Below, piece after piece: positions 57,801-64,000 of a DNA stretch of 64,000 bases. The stretch is from Nonomuraea spiralis (GTDB lineage: Bacteria; Actinomycetota; Actinomycetes; Streptosporangiales; Streptosporangiaceae). The position numbers were made by a program, and so were the translations under genes. Under the pieces are notes generated by a model, which was not told where the DNA came from, did not search any database, and worked only from the letters and a program-made list of their open reading frames with translations. The stretch spans positions 1 through 64,000 of the forward strand of contig NZ_BMRC01000007.1 of the NCBI RefSeq assembly GCF_014648435.1. Direction: 5' to 3'. Position 1 is the first letter of the stretch. Each line of letters starts with the position of its first letter.

Positions 57801-59130
57801 CACCTGGACCCGCTGGATCGACGACGTCGCCGAACCGGCCCCCCGCCGGATCAAGGAGCACGCCCACGTCGGCCGGGTCGAGCTGTCGTACGCCGACAAG
57901 GACGAGGTGCGCCTGCCGCACTCGGCGACCCCGCTCCGGCACGACTTCGGCGACACCCTGCACCGCAACGTCGCCTACCGGCCGACCGCCACCACCCGGT
58001 TCCGCGAGTACTTCCACCCGTCGATCACCGCCGACCCCGGGCTCGTCACCAGCCCCGGCGAGTCGAGCGCCGGGCCGGACGGCCTGGGCTGGCCGGTGCC
58101 CGCCGCCCGGCGGCCGGAGCCGCCGAAGCCGTCGTACCTGGTGCCGACCTTCCGGTGGAGCCGCCGGGTGGACCGCCGCGCCCGGCGGTTCGTACGGGTG
58201 CGCGAGGGGGCCGGTGTGCGCGTCTACCTGGACCGGCCGTGGTTCTCCTCCGGCGACGACGAGCTGCTGGCCGTCGTCCTCGACCCGCCCGCGCCGTCCG
58301 GGGGCGGGCCGCTGCCCGGCCATCTGGCGACCCGGTGGGGCACCGACCCCATCTGGTCGGACACGACCGTGCTGCCCCCGCCGGCCCCGGTGAACTTCCC
58401 CGGACCCATCGCGGCCGCCGACGGGCTCCGGCTGGCGGAGTCGGGCGAGGGCCGCGAACTGGTCGCGGCGGTTGTGGCCCACGAGCCGTCGTACGACGCG
58501 GCCAAGGGATTGTGGTTCGCCGACGTGGACGTCGACCTCGGGGCGGCCGGGCGGGACTCGGCCTACTTCCCGTACCTGCGGTTGGCCCTGGCCCGCTACC
58601 AGCCGTACGCACTGGCGGGGCTGGAGCTGTCGCCCGTCGTGCAGGCCGAGTTCGCGCAACTGGTGCCGCGCCGCACGCTGGCGGTCGAGGAGACGCCGGA
58701 CGGGGGGCTGCGCGTCACGCTCTCGGGGCCCGCCGCCGCCACCGAGTTCGGCGCGCAGGCCGGTCCCGGGTTGCCCGGGGTCGCGGCGAGCCACCGCGTC
58801 ACCGCGACCGTCCAGCGGCGTCCCTTCACCAGCGACGAGGAGCTCGACTGGGCGGACACCCCGGTCAGGACCGAGCTGACCTGCGGCGCGGCCCCGGGCG
58901 GGTTCGAGTGGTCCGCGGTGATCCCGCCGGCCGGGATGGACATCGTCTGGCAGTACCGGCTCCTGGTGGAGGAGCGGGAGCGCTACCGCACCGACCCGGG
59001 CACGGCCGACAAGAGCGTGGTGGTGGGCGGCGCGGCCCAGCCCGTCCCGGTGGGGGAGCGGCTGGCCCACGTGGACAGCGCGCCGCTCCGCGCCGGCCTC
59101 GGCAGGCTGGTCATCGACTTCGACGGCTGA
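54856..59130 (+). CDS. Giant protein of unknown family, 1424 aa
   Basis: No named family recognised and no signal peptide. The start could be GTG 54856, coupled to the previous stop, or ATG 54883 (MGTFKVLWTV). Visible parts: HGVCGFLADYPELCRRLGLV about residue 300, a Fn3-like strand set at YRLRARVVDLAGNALEP near residue 600, and a long series of beta-rich segments rich in Pro, Arg and Asp to the end. It has no catalytic motif that I can name. The Fn3-like stretch AxDLAGxxxE also occurs in the partner, hinting at a shared building block. A long GC-driven open frame on the opposite strand is a shadow. A strong hairpin at 59146-59178 ends the unit. Confidence 0.7.
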   Translation: MSERAERTDMGTFKVLWTVLPAGPAGTGEVRLSVAVGPRLEAPRGRLDDVGEFVDWPRTVRETVLPALRIVWDGHADPVVPRPDPRSPVPDSELWGRMFPGASPVRSRSVAVAGAADTAGPPGVRLLRSFPAALVHERIATLYDDIGKVVVAERLTPPGSGNGAAARAEPPSRPWRQPYTGTVRGIPVVTEMSRFTGDPQAAYRAIDGMIGQAGDAAAPYARTSGDRAAELRPATVDRTSDAYRDDETRFALAEALRFYDRPKPAGSGGPAGAEAVPGRPEPPDVEFHGVCGFLADYPELCRRLGLVLDLVVPVPAGLAATGRLRVAFEGVPAAFDTGVLRPWTLFEHVAGERFTAASPPGHPVQGGWLGLGGPDWTVTDADIDGAVIKAADFTALIERMHELTGPSGQPSARELGTGTTALQGAGLTVFHRGRDAWLAAQIGDDAAHQAGTGGTPPELHAGHLVRGFRVDAGIVGPEGAVTGWLSLCRRRGSYLIRRSGQQPYRIEGIADDEGAVRASAVTRDATRTDELYVHQALFGWDGWSLAAPLPGRTLDRFGRPVVADPEVDEHFPLDTKFTPVPGSLPALRYGRAYRLRARVVDLAGNALEPAAEAPASALSQEITYSRWEPVPPPVIVERGPFNEGESSRCLVIRSTVTAAGRDVPAWEWALERQDVPGHTDDPPAADGLSRRYRHFDERFVAPPKTSLQMAERHGRFDDAIGGERPPEVRRRFFAAAAREAGTFLDTVVSHADDPSRTRDLLFFGEIAVAKHDAADPEPLTPLPVTRGAGLKRGEFVVHTAAELILPYLPDVLARGVTLYGLPGAPPIHPVPFYDDFHERWPDAGPFALRIEEGEEEPRWRSFPRRLTVHLPKAEMATVRLSCRLTAADLGLFPVWRRFLHSDFWRDLTDAERALIADETAAGLNWLLTPYIEVSLVHAVERPLTPPELAGLSFVREPDQPFADLRGTLRSHPRSTGHVDVDATWTRWIDDVAEPAPRRIKEHAHVGRVELSYADKDEVRLPHSATPLRHDFGDTLHRNVAYRPTATTRFREYFHPSITADPGLVTSPGESSAGPDGLGWPVPAARRPEPPKPSYLVPTFRWSRRVDRRARRFVRVREGAGVRVYLDRPWFSSGDDELLAVVLDPPAPSGGGPLPGHLATRWGTDPIWSDTTVLPPPAPVNFPGPIAAADGLRLAESGEGRELVAAVVAHEPSYDAAKGLWFADVDVDLGAAGRDSAYFPYLRLALARYQPYALAGLELSPVVQAEFAQLVPRRTLAVEETPDGGLRVTLSGPAAATEFGAQAGPGLPGVAASHRVTATVQRRPFTSDEELDWADTPVRTELTCGAAPGGFEWSAVIPPAGMDIVWQYRLLVEERERYRTDPGTADKSVVVGGAAQPVPVGERLAHVDSAPLRAGLGRLVIDFDG

Positions 59131-59145
59131 CCGGACGCGGCGCGG

Positions 59146-59178
59146 CTGCCGGCCCGGGGTTCGTACGCGGGCCGGCAG
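59146..59178. terminator. Bidirectional terminator after the giant genes
   Basis: CTGCCGGCCCG (59146-59156) and CGGGCCGGCAG (59168-59178), a perfect 11-bp stem with an 11-base loop, between convergent stops at 59130 and 59180. Confidence 0.8.
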
Positions 59179-59179
59179 G

Positions 59180-60001
59180 TCAGGGCTCGGCCAGCAGGCT
59201 CAGGGCCCGGCCGGCGCCCGGCACGCGGGCCAGGTTGGCGCTGATGCACGCCGCGGTGTCGCGTACGGCGTCCGCCAGCAGGGGCAGCCGTTCCGTGCCG
59301 ACCACCACGACGGCCGCCGCGGCCACCACGGCTCCCGTCGGCGCGCGTACCGGCGCGGCCACGCAGCCCAGGGGCGGCAGGGCGGCCTCGAAGTCGAAGG
59401 CGAGCCGCCGTTCGCGGGCGTCACCGATCCGCCGCGCCCACTCGGCCCGGGAATGCCCCTCCGGCAGGCTCCAGCCCGGATCGGGACGGAGGGCCGCCGG
59501 GTCGCCCACCGACAACACGACCTCGGCCGCGCTGGCCGCCGGCAGCACGACCCCCGGACGTATCCGGAAGACCTCCTCCACGGCCGGGTCGCCGATGCCC
59601 GCCACGACGATGACGTCGCCGCCGTCCCGGACCGCGATGGTCGCGCTGCACCCGGCGGCGGCCAGCCGCCGCAGCGGCTGTACGGCGGCCGTGCTCAGCA
59701 CCTGGGCCGGCGTCCAGCGCTGACCCCAGCGGAACATGCGCGTGCCGATGCGGTAGCGGCCGCCGTGCTCGCGGTGCACCACGCCCAGGTCGGTGAGCCG
59801 GACGAGCAGCCGATGGGCGGTCGCCTTGGGCAGGCCGGTGGCCAGGGCGAGCTGCGTCAGCCCCGCCTCCTCGACCCGGGCCAGCTCCTCCACCACCGCG
59901 AAGGCGCCGTGCAGCACCCCGCGGCCGGGCACGGCCTCGATCCCACCCGCATGACCACAGCCGCCGGTCGAGCCGCCGGCCTCTTCCGGGCCGATTACCA
60001 T
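59180..60001 (-). CDS. IclR-family transcriptional regulator
   Basis: About 273 residues. The N-terminal winged helix (AFAVVEELARVEEAGLTQLA, ATGLPKATAHRLLVRLTDLG, VVHREHGGRYRIG) is followed by the IclR effector domain (LRRLAAAGCSATIAVRDGGD, VVLPAASAAEVVLSVGDPAA and a conserved GCVAAPVRAPTG). It binds small aromatic or keto-acid ligands and represses or activates catabolic genes. ATG 60001 is chosen; GTG 60043 is also open, and neither has a strong ribosome site. A Gly-rich stretch separates the start from the HTH. The target is not obvious; the neighbour on the 3' side is the giant-gene unit, convergent. Confidence 0.85.
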   Translation of the reverse strand: MVIGPEEAGGSTGGCGHAGGIEAVPGRGVLHGAFAVVEELARVEEAGLTQLALATGLPKATAHRLLVRLTDLGVVHREHGGRYRIGTRMFRWGQRWTPAQVLSTAAVQPLRRLAAAGCSATIAVRDGGDVIVVAGIGDPAVEEVFRIRPGVVLPAASAAEVVLSVGDPAALRPDPGWSLPEGHSRAEWARRIGDARERRLAFDFEAALPPLGCVAAPVRAPTGAVVAAAAVVVVGTERLPLLADAVRDTAACISANLARVPGAGRALSLLAEP

Positions 60002-60085
60002 CGCGCACCCCCGGGCCGCAGTGATCCCACCCGTTCGTATCACCGGGCCGCCGGGGACCCCAGGCTCCCCGTAGCCATATGTGAC

Positions 60086-62182
60086 TTACTCGGCACTCTC
60101 CGTAGCGGCCAGGTGATCCCGCAGCTCGGCGTGGCGGAACTGGTAGAACGGCCCCACGGTCCGCAGGACGCCCAGCCGGTGCAGCTCGTCCAGGAAGCGC
60201 ATCAGGCGGAACGGCAGCCGGCCCGACGGCCCGAGGTGGACCAGGGCGACGGCGGACGTCAGCCACATGTGCTGCCGCTTGTTCACCAGGCCGAACGACA
60301 CGCCGAAGACGATCCCCATCCCAGCGTCCACGGACGGGGACGGATGGAACGCCACGACGGACACCTCGTTCATGAAGTCGACGGCGAAGCCGACGATCGC
60401 CCCGAGGAGCAGCGCGTTCATCAGTTGCAGGCCCACCAGGCCGCGGTTGACCCGCCAGGTGGACTGTGGGGTGAGCGCGGCGGTGAACGGCGGGAGCCGG
60501 TTCTCGTCCGCCGGGCCAGGAGCGCCGTCCTGCTGCCGCAGCACCCGCAGGCCCACCCAGCCGAGGCCGAGCCCCGCCAGCAGCGTGGCCAGGCCCGCCC
60601 GCCAGCCGTCCGTCCACGTCGAGTAGATCACCGCGGGCAGGCCGAGGCCGAACGGCAGGACCAGCAGGATCGTCGGCACGTCGGACAGCAGGCCGCGGGT
60701 GAAGTCCCGCAGCCGCCGGCGTACGCGCAGGGGGGCGAAGTCGGGCGTGCGGACGGCCTGCGCGGCGGACAGGCCGAAGCAGAGGCCGAAAGCCGCGCCG
60801 AAGACCGGCCCGTAGGTCAGCATGGCGGTCAGCGCGGCGGGAACGGCGAACACCAGGCCGCTCAACCAGCCGATCCAGGTACGGGCCACCGCCCGCGGCG
60901 TCCGGGACGCGGGCAGCGCCTGGTCGGTCAGCCGCCACCAGGCCAGGTCGGGCCCGCCGGGTCCGGACGGGAGGCGGGCCAGCCGGTGCGTCCACGCGGT
61001 GACGGCGGCCGGGTCCCAGGTGGCCTGCCGGATCGTGCCGTGCGCGTGCAGCAGCGCGGGGAGCAGGTTGTCGAGCAGGTGGACGCGCAGGGCCCGCTCG
61101 TCGTGGGCGTACTCGGCCGCCAGCGGGGCCGGGTCGGCGTCCGGCCGGTCGATGTAGACGGCCCGTACCAGCCACAGGCCCAGGGCGGTGGAGGTCACCT
61201 CGGCCAGGGCCGGCGCGGCGCCGTTCCTGAGGGCTCGGAGGACCTCGGTCCAGGCGGGGGAGTGCGCGGACACCCAGTCGCCCAGGTAGTCCGCCACGAC
61301 GTCGGGGACCAGCGCCTTCGGCGCGATGACGGCGGCGGCCTTCAGCGGACGCCGTGCGGCGGTGACCGCGTCGCCGTACTCGGTGGTGCGCGAGGTGATG
61401 ATCACCTGGTCGCGTTCCGTGAGCGTGCCGGACAACTTCTCGATCACCTTGGCGCGGGCCGGTTCGGGCAGTTCGTCGAGGCCGTCGAGTACCGCCAGGA
61501 TCGAGCCGCGGGAGGCCAGGACGTCGGCGCCGTCCCGCCGGCCGCCCGGCGGGCGCAGGGCGGCGTAGTCGGTGCGCACGCGCTCGGCCACCCAGTCCTG
61601 GAACCGGGGGTGGGCGTCGATGTCCCAGTCGGCGACGGGCAGGAGCACCGGGACCGGGTCGTCGTCGGCCCGCGTACGGATCAGCTCCAGCGTCAGCAGG
61701 ATGGCCAGGGTGGTCTTGCCCGTACCCGGACCTCCGGTGATGACCAGACGGCGGCGGCGCAGCGAGCGGAAGGCGACGGCGAGCGCGGCGACGTCGTCGG
61801 AACGGCCCGACACCGCCGGCTCGCGGTCGGCGATCAGGTGGGGATGGTCCATGAGCCTGGCCCGGCGGGTCATGTGCCAGGAGACCGGGATGCGCGGATC
61901 GCCCAGGGAACGGGTCACCACCTCCTCGCTCCACCGGTCGTGGACCAGCCGGGCGAGCTCCCGCATCGTCTCGGCGACGGTCCCGGAGGCGGGGGCGGCC
62001 ACCCGCGCCGCCCGTTCGGCGACCAGCCCGGCGAACACCGCCGCCACGATGGTGCCGGCCAGCCAGGGGCCGCTCCACACACCGTCGTTGAGCACCTGGT
62101 TGGCGGCGACCGACACCGCGACCGGCGCGAGCACGGTAGACAGCCATAACGGCCAGGTACGCCACTTCCGCCCGGCTGCCAT
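60086..62182 (-). CDS. Membrane-bound NACHT NTPase
   Basis: 698 residues. One or two N-terminal membrane helices (WLSTVLAPVAVSVAANQVL, AGTIVAAVFAGLVAE) precede a NACHT/STAND ATPase with Walker A GGPGTGKTT (150-158), Walker B VLDGLDELP (231-239) and sensor IITSRT. Then come several membrane helices (about residues 430-620) and a short C-terminal winged-helix-like end (LHRLGVLRTVGPFYQFRHAE). Such membrane NACHT proteins are common in actinomycetes and are proposed to be signalling or defence switches, though most are untested. It lies alone between an IclR gene and the sigma factor pair. Confidence 0.83.
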   Translation of the reverse strand: MAAGRKWRTWPLWLSTVLAPVAVSVAANQVLNDGVWSGPWLAGTIVAAVFAGLVAERAARVAAPASGTVAETMRELARLVHDRWSEEVVTRSLGDPRIPVSWHMTRRARLMDHPHLIADREPAVSGRSDDVAALAVAFRSLRRRRLVITGGPGTGKTTLAILLTLELIRTRADDDPVPVLLPVADWDIDAHPRFQDWVAERVRTDYAALRPPGGRRDGADVLASRGSILAVLDGLDELPEPARAKVIEKLSGTLTERDQVIITSRTTEYGDAVTAARRPLKAAAVIAPKALVPDVVADYLGDWVSAHSPAWTEVLRALRNGAAPALAEVTSTALGLWLVRAVYIDRPDADPAPLAAEYAHDERALRVHLLDNLLPALLHAHGTIRQATWDPAAVTAWTHRLARLPSGPGGPDLAWWRLTDQALPASRTPRAVARTWIGWLSGLVFAVPAALTAMLTYGPVFGAAFGLCFGLSAAQAVRTPDFAPLRVRRRLRDFTRGLLSDVPTILLVLPFGLGLPAVIYSTWTDGWRAGLATLLAGLGLGWVGLRVLRQQDGAPGPADENRLPPFTAALTPQSTWRVNRGLVGLQLMNALLLGAIVGFAVDFMNEVSVVAFHPSPSVDAGMGIVFGVSFGLVNKRQHMWLTSAVALVHLGPSGRLPFRLMRFLDELHRLGVLRTVGPFYQFRHAELRDHLAATESAE

Positions 62183-62248
62183 CCGGCCATGGTAGTGATC
62201 GTGATCCCCGGGCCGGGGGCATTCCGGCCCACCGGCCGGGGCACGTGA

Positions 62249-63232
62249 TCAGGAGGCGGGCGGGGGCGCGCTGCCGTTGTAGAACGGGTTCTCGGGCAGC
62301 CGCTCGGAGGTGACGAGCAGCCGGATCACGCCGGCCTTCACCTGCCAGGCGTTCCAGACCGTCCAGTCCGGGCCGACCTGGCCGTCGGGCAGCGGCTCGA
62401 AGGACAGGCCGCCCGTCGCCGCGTCGACGCGGACGAGGCTGAACGTCGCCGACAGGCCGCGCCTGCGCGCCTCGGCCAGCACGTCGGCCACGGGGCGGCC
62501 GTTCCGTAGCCGGACCCCGTCGAACATCTCGCCGGGCGCCATGGCCGAGTCGAAGTTCGTGTACTCCTCGCCCGGCCTCGCCTGGCGTCCCAGCCTGACG
62601 TCGACCTGGCCGGTGAACGCGGCGGGGATGCGCATGACCATGACGCATCCGGCGTCCTGCCCCGGCTGACAGTCCTTCGGAGTCGTCCCCATCGAGAGCG
62701 GGACGCCGTCGAAGCGGGGACCGGAGGGGTCAGGCTCGGTCGTCGGGTCGGGGCCGGAGGATTTCCCGCCCGTGATGATCGCGCCGAGGATCTTCCCCAC
62801 GCCGCCCGGCGAAACGGGCACCGGGCGCAGGCTGACGTTCAGGCCGACCGCATGGAACGCCTGTGTGTACGCACTGTGCTCGGCGAACGGGTCCTTGATG
62901 CGGGCGACGTACTGGTCGCCTTCCCTGCGGATCTCCATGGCGGAGTTGGCGTAGGACGCCGCCACGCCGCGGCCGTCCTCCAGCAGGCTCGGGCCCACCA
63001 CGATGCCCGCGGCGAGCACGGACGCGGCAACCAGGCCCAGCGCGAGACGCCGGGGCGGGCGCTTGGCGGCGGGCGTCCGGGTGATCGTCCGGGCGGGCCC
63101 ACCGGGCTCTTCGGACCTGATCGAGGTCAGCAACGCGCGTGCCCCCGTGCCCGCCGCGTGGCTGTCCGGCCTGCCGGGCTCCACCCGCGACAGCGGCCTC
63201 AGCAGCTCGTTGATCTCATCGGTGTTCCTCAC
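62249..63232 (-). CDS. Single-span membrane protein coupled to sigma factor (CU044_5270-like)
   Basis: 327 residues. A cytoplasmic N-terminus of about 70 residues (INELLRPLSRVEPGRPDS) is followed by one membrane helix (LALGLVAASVLAAGIVVGPS) and an outside domain of about 230 residues with a Pro-rich linker (GPDPTTEPDPSGP). It resembles the actinomycete family annotated as CU044_5270, which follows ECF-like sigma genes. The GTG overlaps the sigma stop (GTGA, 63229-63232). By position it is the likely membrane anti-sigma or sensor, although no zinc anti-sigma motif (HxxxCxxC) is visible. Confidence 0.78.
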   Translation of the reverse strand: MRNTDEINELLRPLSRVEPGRPDSHAAGTGARALLTSIRSEEPGGPARTITRTPAAKRPPRRLALGLVAASVLAAGIVVGPSLLEDGRGVAASYANSAMEIRREGDQYVARIKDPFAEHSAYTQAFHAVGLNVSLRPVPVSPGGVGKILGAIITGGKSSGPDPTTEPDPSGPRFDGVPLSMGTTPKDCQPGQDAGCVMVMRIPAAFTGQVDVRLGRQARPGEEYTNFDSAMAPGEMFDGVRLRNGRPVADVLAEARRRGLSATFSLVRVDAATGGLSFEPLPDGQVGPDWTVWNAWQVKAGVIRLLVTSERLPENPFYNGSAPPPAS

Positions 63233-63780
63233 GACGACCTCCCCGCCGGGATCATCCGGCTTGCTGTGGTGAACAGGACACCGGCCTCGTCGAGCGCGCG
63301 CGAGAAGCGCCTGCGGGCGCGGTAGAGCCTGATGCGTACGGCGTTGCGGGACAGGCCCAGCATCGCGGCGATCTCGTCGCGACCCAGGCCCTCCCAGGCG
63401 ACCAGTGAGAGCAGCTCGCGGTCGTCGTCGGACAGGCCGCGGAACACCGTGCCGATCACGTTCAGCTCGACGCTGCTGCCGCTGTGGTCGCCGTACAGGT
63501 CGGCGAGCTCGGTGTCCAGCTCGACGCTGCTCAGCCGCTGCCGGGCCGTGCTGCGGCGGTGGTCGGCCAGCACCTTGCGCGCCACGCCGTACAGCCAGAG
63601 TTTGGCCTCCTGTCCGGGCGGCAGGTCGGCCACCCGGCGCCAGGCGATGGCGTAGGTCTCCGCGACGACGTCGGCCGCGTCCTGCGGGGAGTCGCAACGG
63701 CGCGCGGCGTAGGCGGCGATCTGGTCGAATGTCTCCCGGTAGACGGCCTCGAACCTGGCCGCCCCGTCGTCGTCATCCAC
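63229..63780 (-). CDS. ECF-type RNA polymerase sigma factor
   Basis: 183 residues. Region 2 is clear (FDQIAAYAARRCDSPQDAAD, VVAETYAIAWRRVADLP) and region 4 has LLSLVAWEGLGRDEIAAMLG with LSRNAVRIRLYRARRRF. There is no region 1 or 3, as in ECF sigma factors. GTG 63780 has GGGAG upstream. Downstream a membrane protein overlaps it by 4 bases, so it is released from its partner on an outside signal. Two imperfect 22-bp repeats (63810-63882) precede it and may be its own autoregulated promoter. Confidence 0.88.
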   Translation of the reverse strand: MDDDDGAARFEAVYRETFDQIAAYAARRCDSPQDAADVVAETYAIAWRRVADLPPGQEAKLWLYGVARKVLADHRRSTARQRLSSVELDTELADLYGDHSGSSVELNVIGTVFRGLSDDDRELLSLVAWEGLGRDEIAAMLGLSRNAVRIRLYRARRRFSRALDEAGVLFTTASRMIPAGRSS

Positions 63781-63809
63781 GGGCGACTCCCATGGTTGAT
63801 CTCCTTGTC

Positions 63810-63882
63810 AGTACGAAACCACGGACATCTCCTTACATGGCGAGAGATGGCCCACCATTTCGTACGAACCTTGGAAATCTCC
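63810..63882. repeat. Two imperfect 22-bp repeats upstream of the sigma gene
   Basis: GTACGAAACCACGGACATCTCC (63811-63832) recurs as CGTACGAACCTTGGAAATCTCC (63861-63882), about 50 bp apart. Read on the minus strand both are GGAGAT..TCC....GGTT-CGTAC. They lie in the 113 bases before the sigma start and may be promoter or operator elements recognised by the sigma factor or a regulator. Confidence 0.5.
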
Positions 63883-63893
63883 GGGAAGTCGCC

Positions 63894-64000
63894 CTACTCC
63901 GGGATCCTGGGCTGGTCGATCGCCCACAACCACGTGCCGTCGGGCTGGCGGCGGGCCACCTCGACGGTGACGCCGCCGTCGGGCAGGCGGACCGAGGTGA
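63894..64000 (-). CDS. NTF2/SnoaL-like protein, C-terminal end
   Basis: Only the last 35 codons are in the window. The end reads VARRQPDGTWLWAIDQPRIP before the TAG (63894-63896), typical of the final strands of SnoaL/ketosteroid-isomerase-like (NTF2 fold) proteins. It is on the same strand as the sigma factor and 113 bases upstream of it. Function cannot be decided from this piece. Confidence 0.55.
   Translation of the reverse strand, partial: TSVRLPDGGVTVEVARRQPDGTWLWAIDQPRIPE

Noticed and set aside
54559-59070. A 1503-codon minus-strand frame opposite the second giant gene, and a similar one at 40534-44274
   Set aside because: Composition is dominated by Arg, Gly, Gln and Pro without motifs, and the plus-strand frames show coupled starts and, at 40843-43998, recognised families.
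36966-59130. An extracellular contractile injection system linking the HExxH protein and the giant proteins
   Set aside because: No sheath, tube, baseplate, or AAA gene is present in the window, and the genes are 13 kb apart with unrelated operons between.

Overview
The window is high-GC actinomycete DNA. Start codons are often GTG or TTG, neighbouring genes overlap by 4 bases (ATGA/GTGA), and LuxR-type LAL regulators, SAM-dependent enzymes, ECF sigma factors and a lanthipeptide cluster are present. It looks like an accessory, metabolism- and signalling-rich part of a chromosome, perhaps from Streptosporangiales (Nonomuraea/Actinomadura-like); the genus is a guess from gene style, not shown by the sequence. 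No rRNA, tRNA or CRISPR array was seen.

Layout. 1-3400: the end of an insertion-sequence transposase; a GbsR/MarR-type regulator divergent from a family 1 glycosyltransferase, with paired promoters sharing one palindromic operator; then a PadR regulator with two DUF1048 partners. 3600-12900: two alpha/beta hydrolases and a run of large ATP-binding regulators (XRE-STAND-TPR, LuxR-LAL, and a second XRE-STAND copy that has lost its TPR half), ending in an ArsR-type regulator that overlaps the truncated copy. 12900-16000: an MFS exporter, a DppA-type D-aminopeptidase and an AraC regulator. 15952-22545 (minus strand): seven genes, each joined to the next by a 4-base overlap: monooxygenase-like protein, HSL-type hydrolase, methyltransferase, LtrA membrane protein, and the three subunits of a PaoABC-like molybdenum aldehyde oxidoreductase. 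A ferritin-like gene is divergent from it, behind a perfect 13-bp inverted repeat. 23247-26006 is another LAL regulator, followed by a cytochrome P450 remnant.

27713-36761 is the most striking locus: a lanthipeptide cluster with two related precursor peptides, one three-domain synthetase whose cyclase keeps the zinc ligands (class IV, LanL-like), a prolyl-oligopeptidase-like S9 serine protease that may remove the leader, and two overlapping ABC exporter half-transporters. Each precursor, and the synthetase-protease pair, is followed by its own hairpin, so the cluster is built as separate expression blocks. An HExxH zinc-protease-like gene of visibly different composition follows it.

38768-49631 is a catabolic region: hydantoinase/oxoprolinase A and B, an MFS importer, a KBL/BioF-type PLP enzyme, an SDR, a CoA-acylating (methyl)malonate-semialdehyde dehydrogenase, a GntR regulator and an aminotransferase. 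A shared TGATATCT element sits in both promoters, which suggests the GntR protein controls both units. 49619-50677 is a spore-photoproduct-lyase-family radical SAM enzyme. 50885-59130 holds a small secreted cysteine protein and two very large proteins (1164 and 1424 aa) of no recognised family, probably co-transcribed. 59180-64000 (minus strand) has an IclR regulator, a membrane-bound NACHT ATPase, a sigma factor coupled to a single-span membrane protein, and the end of an NTF2/SnoaL-like gene.
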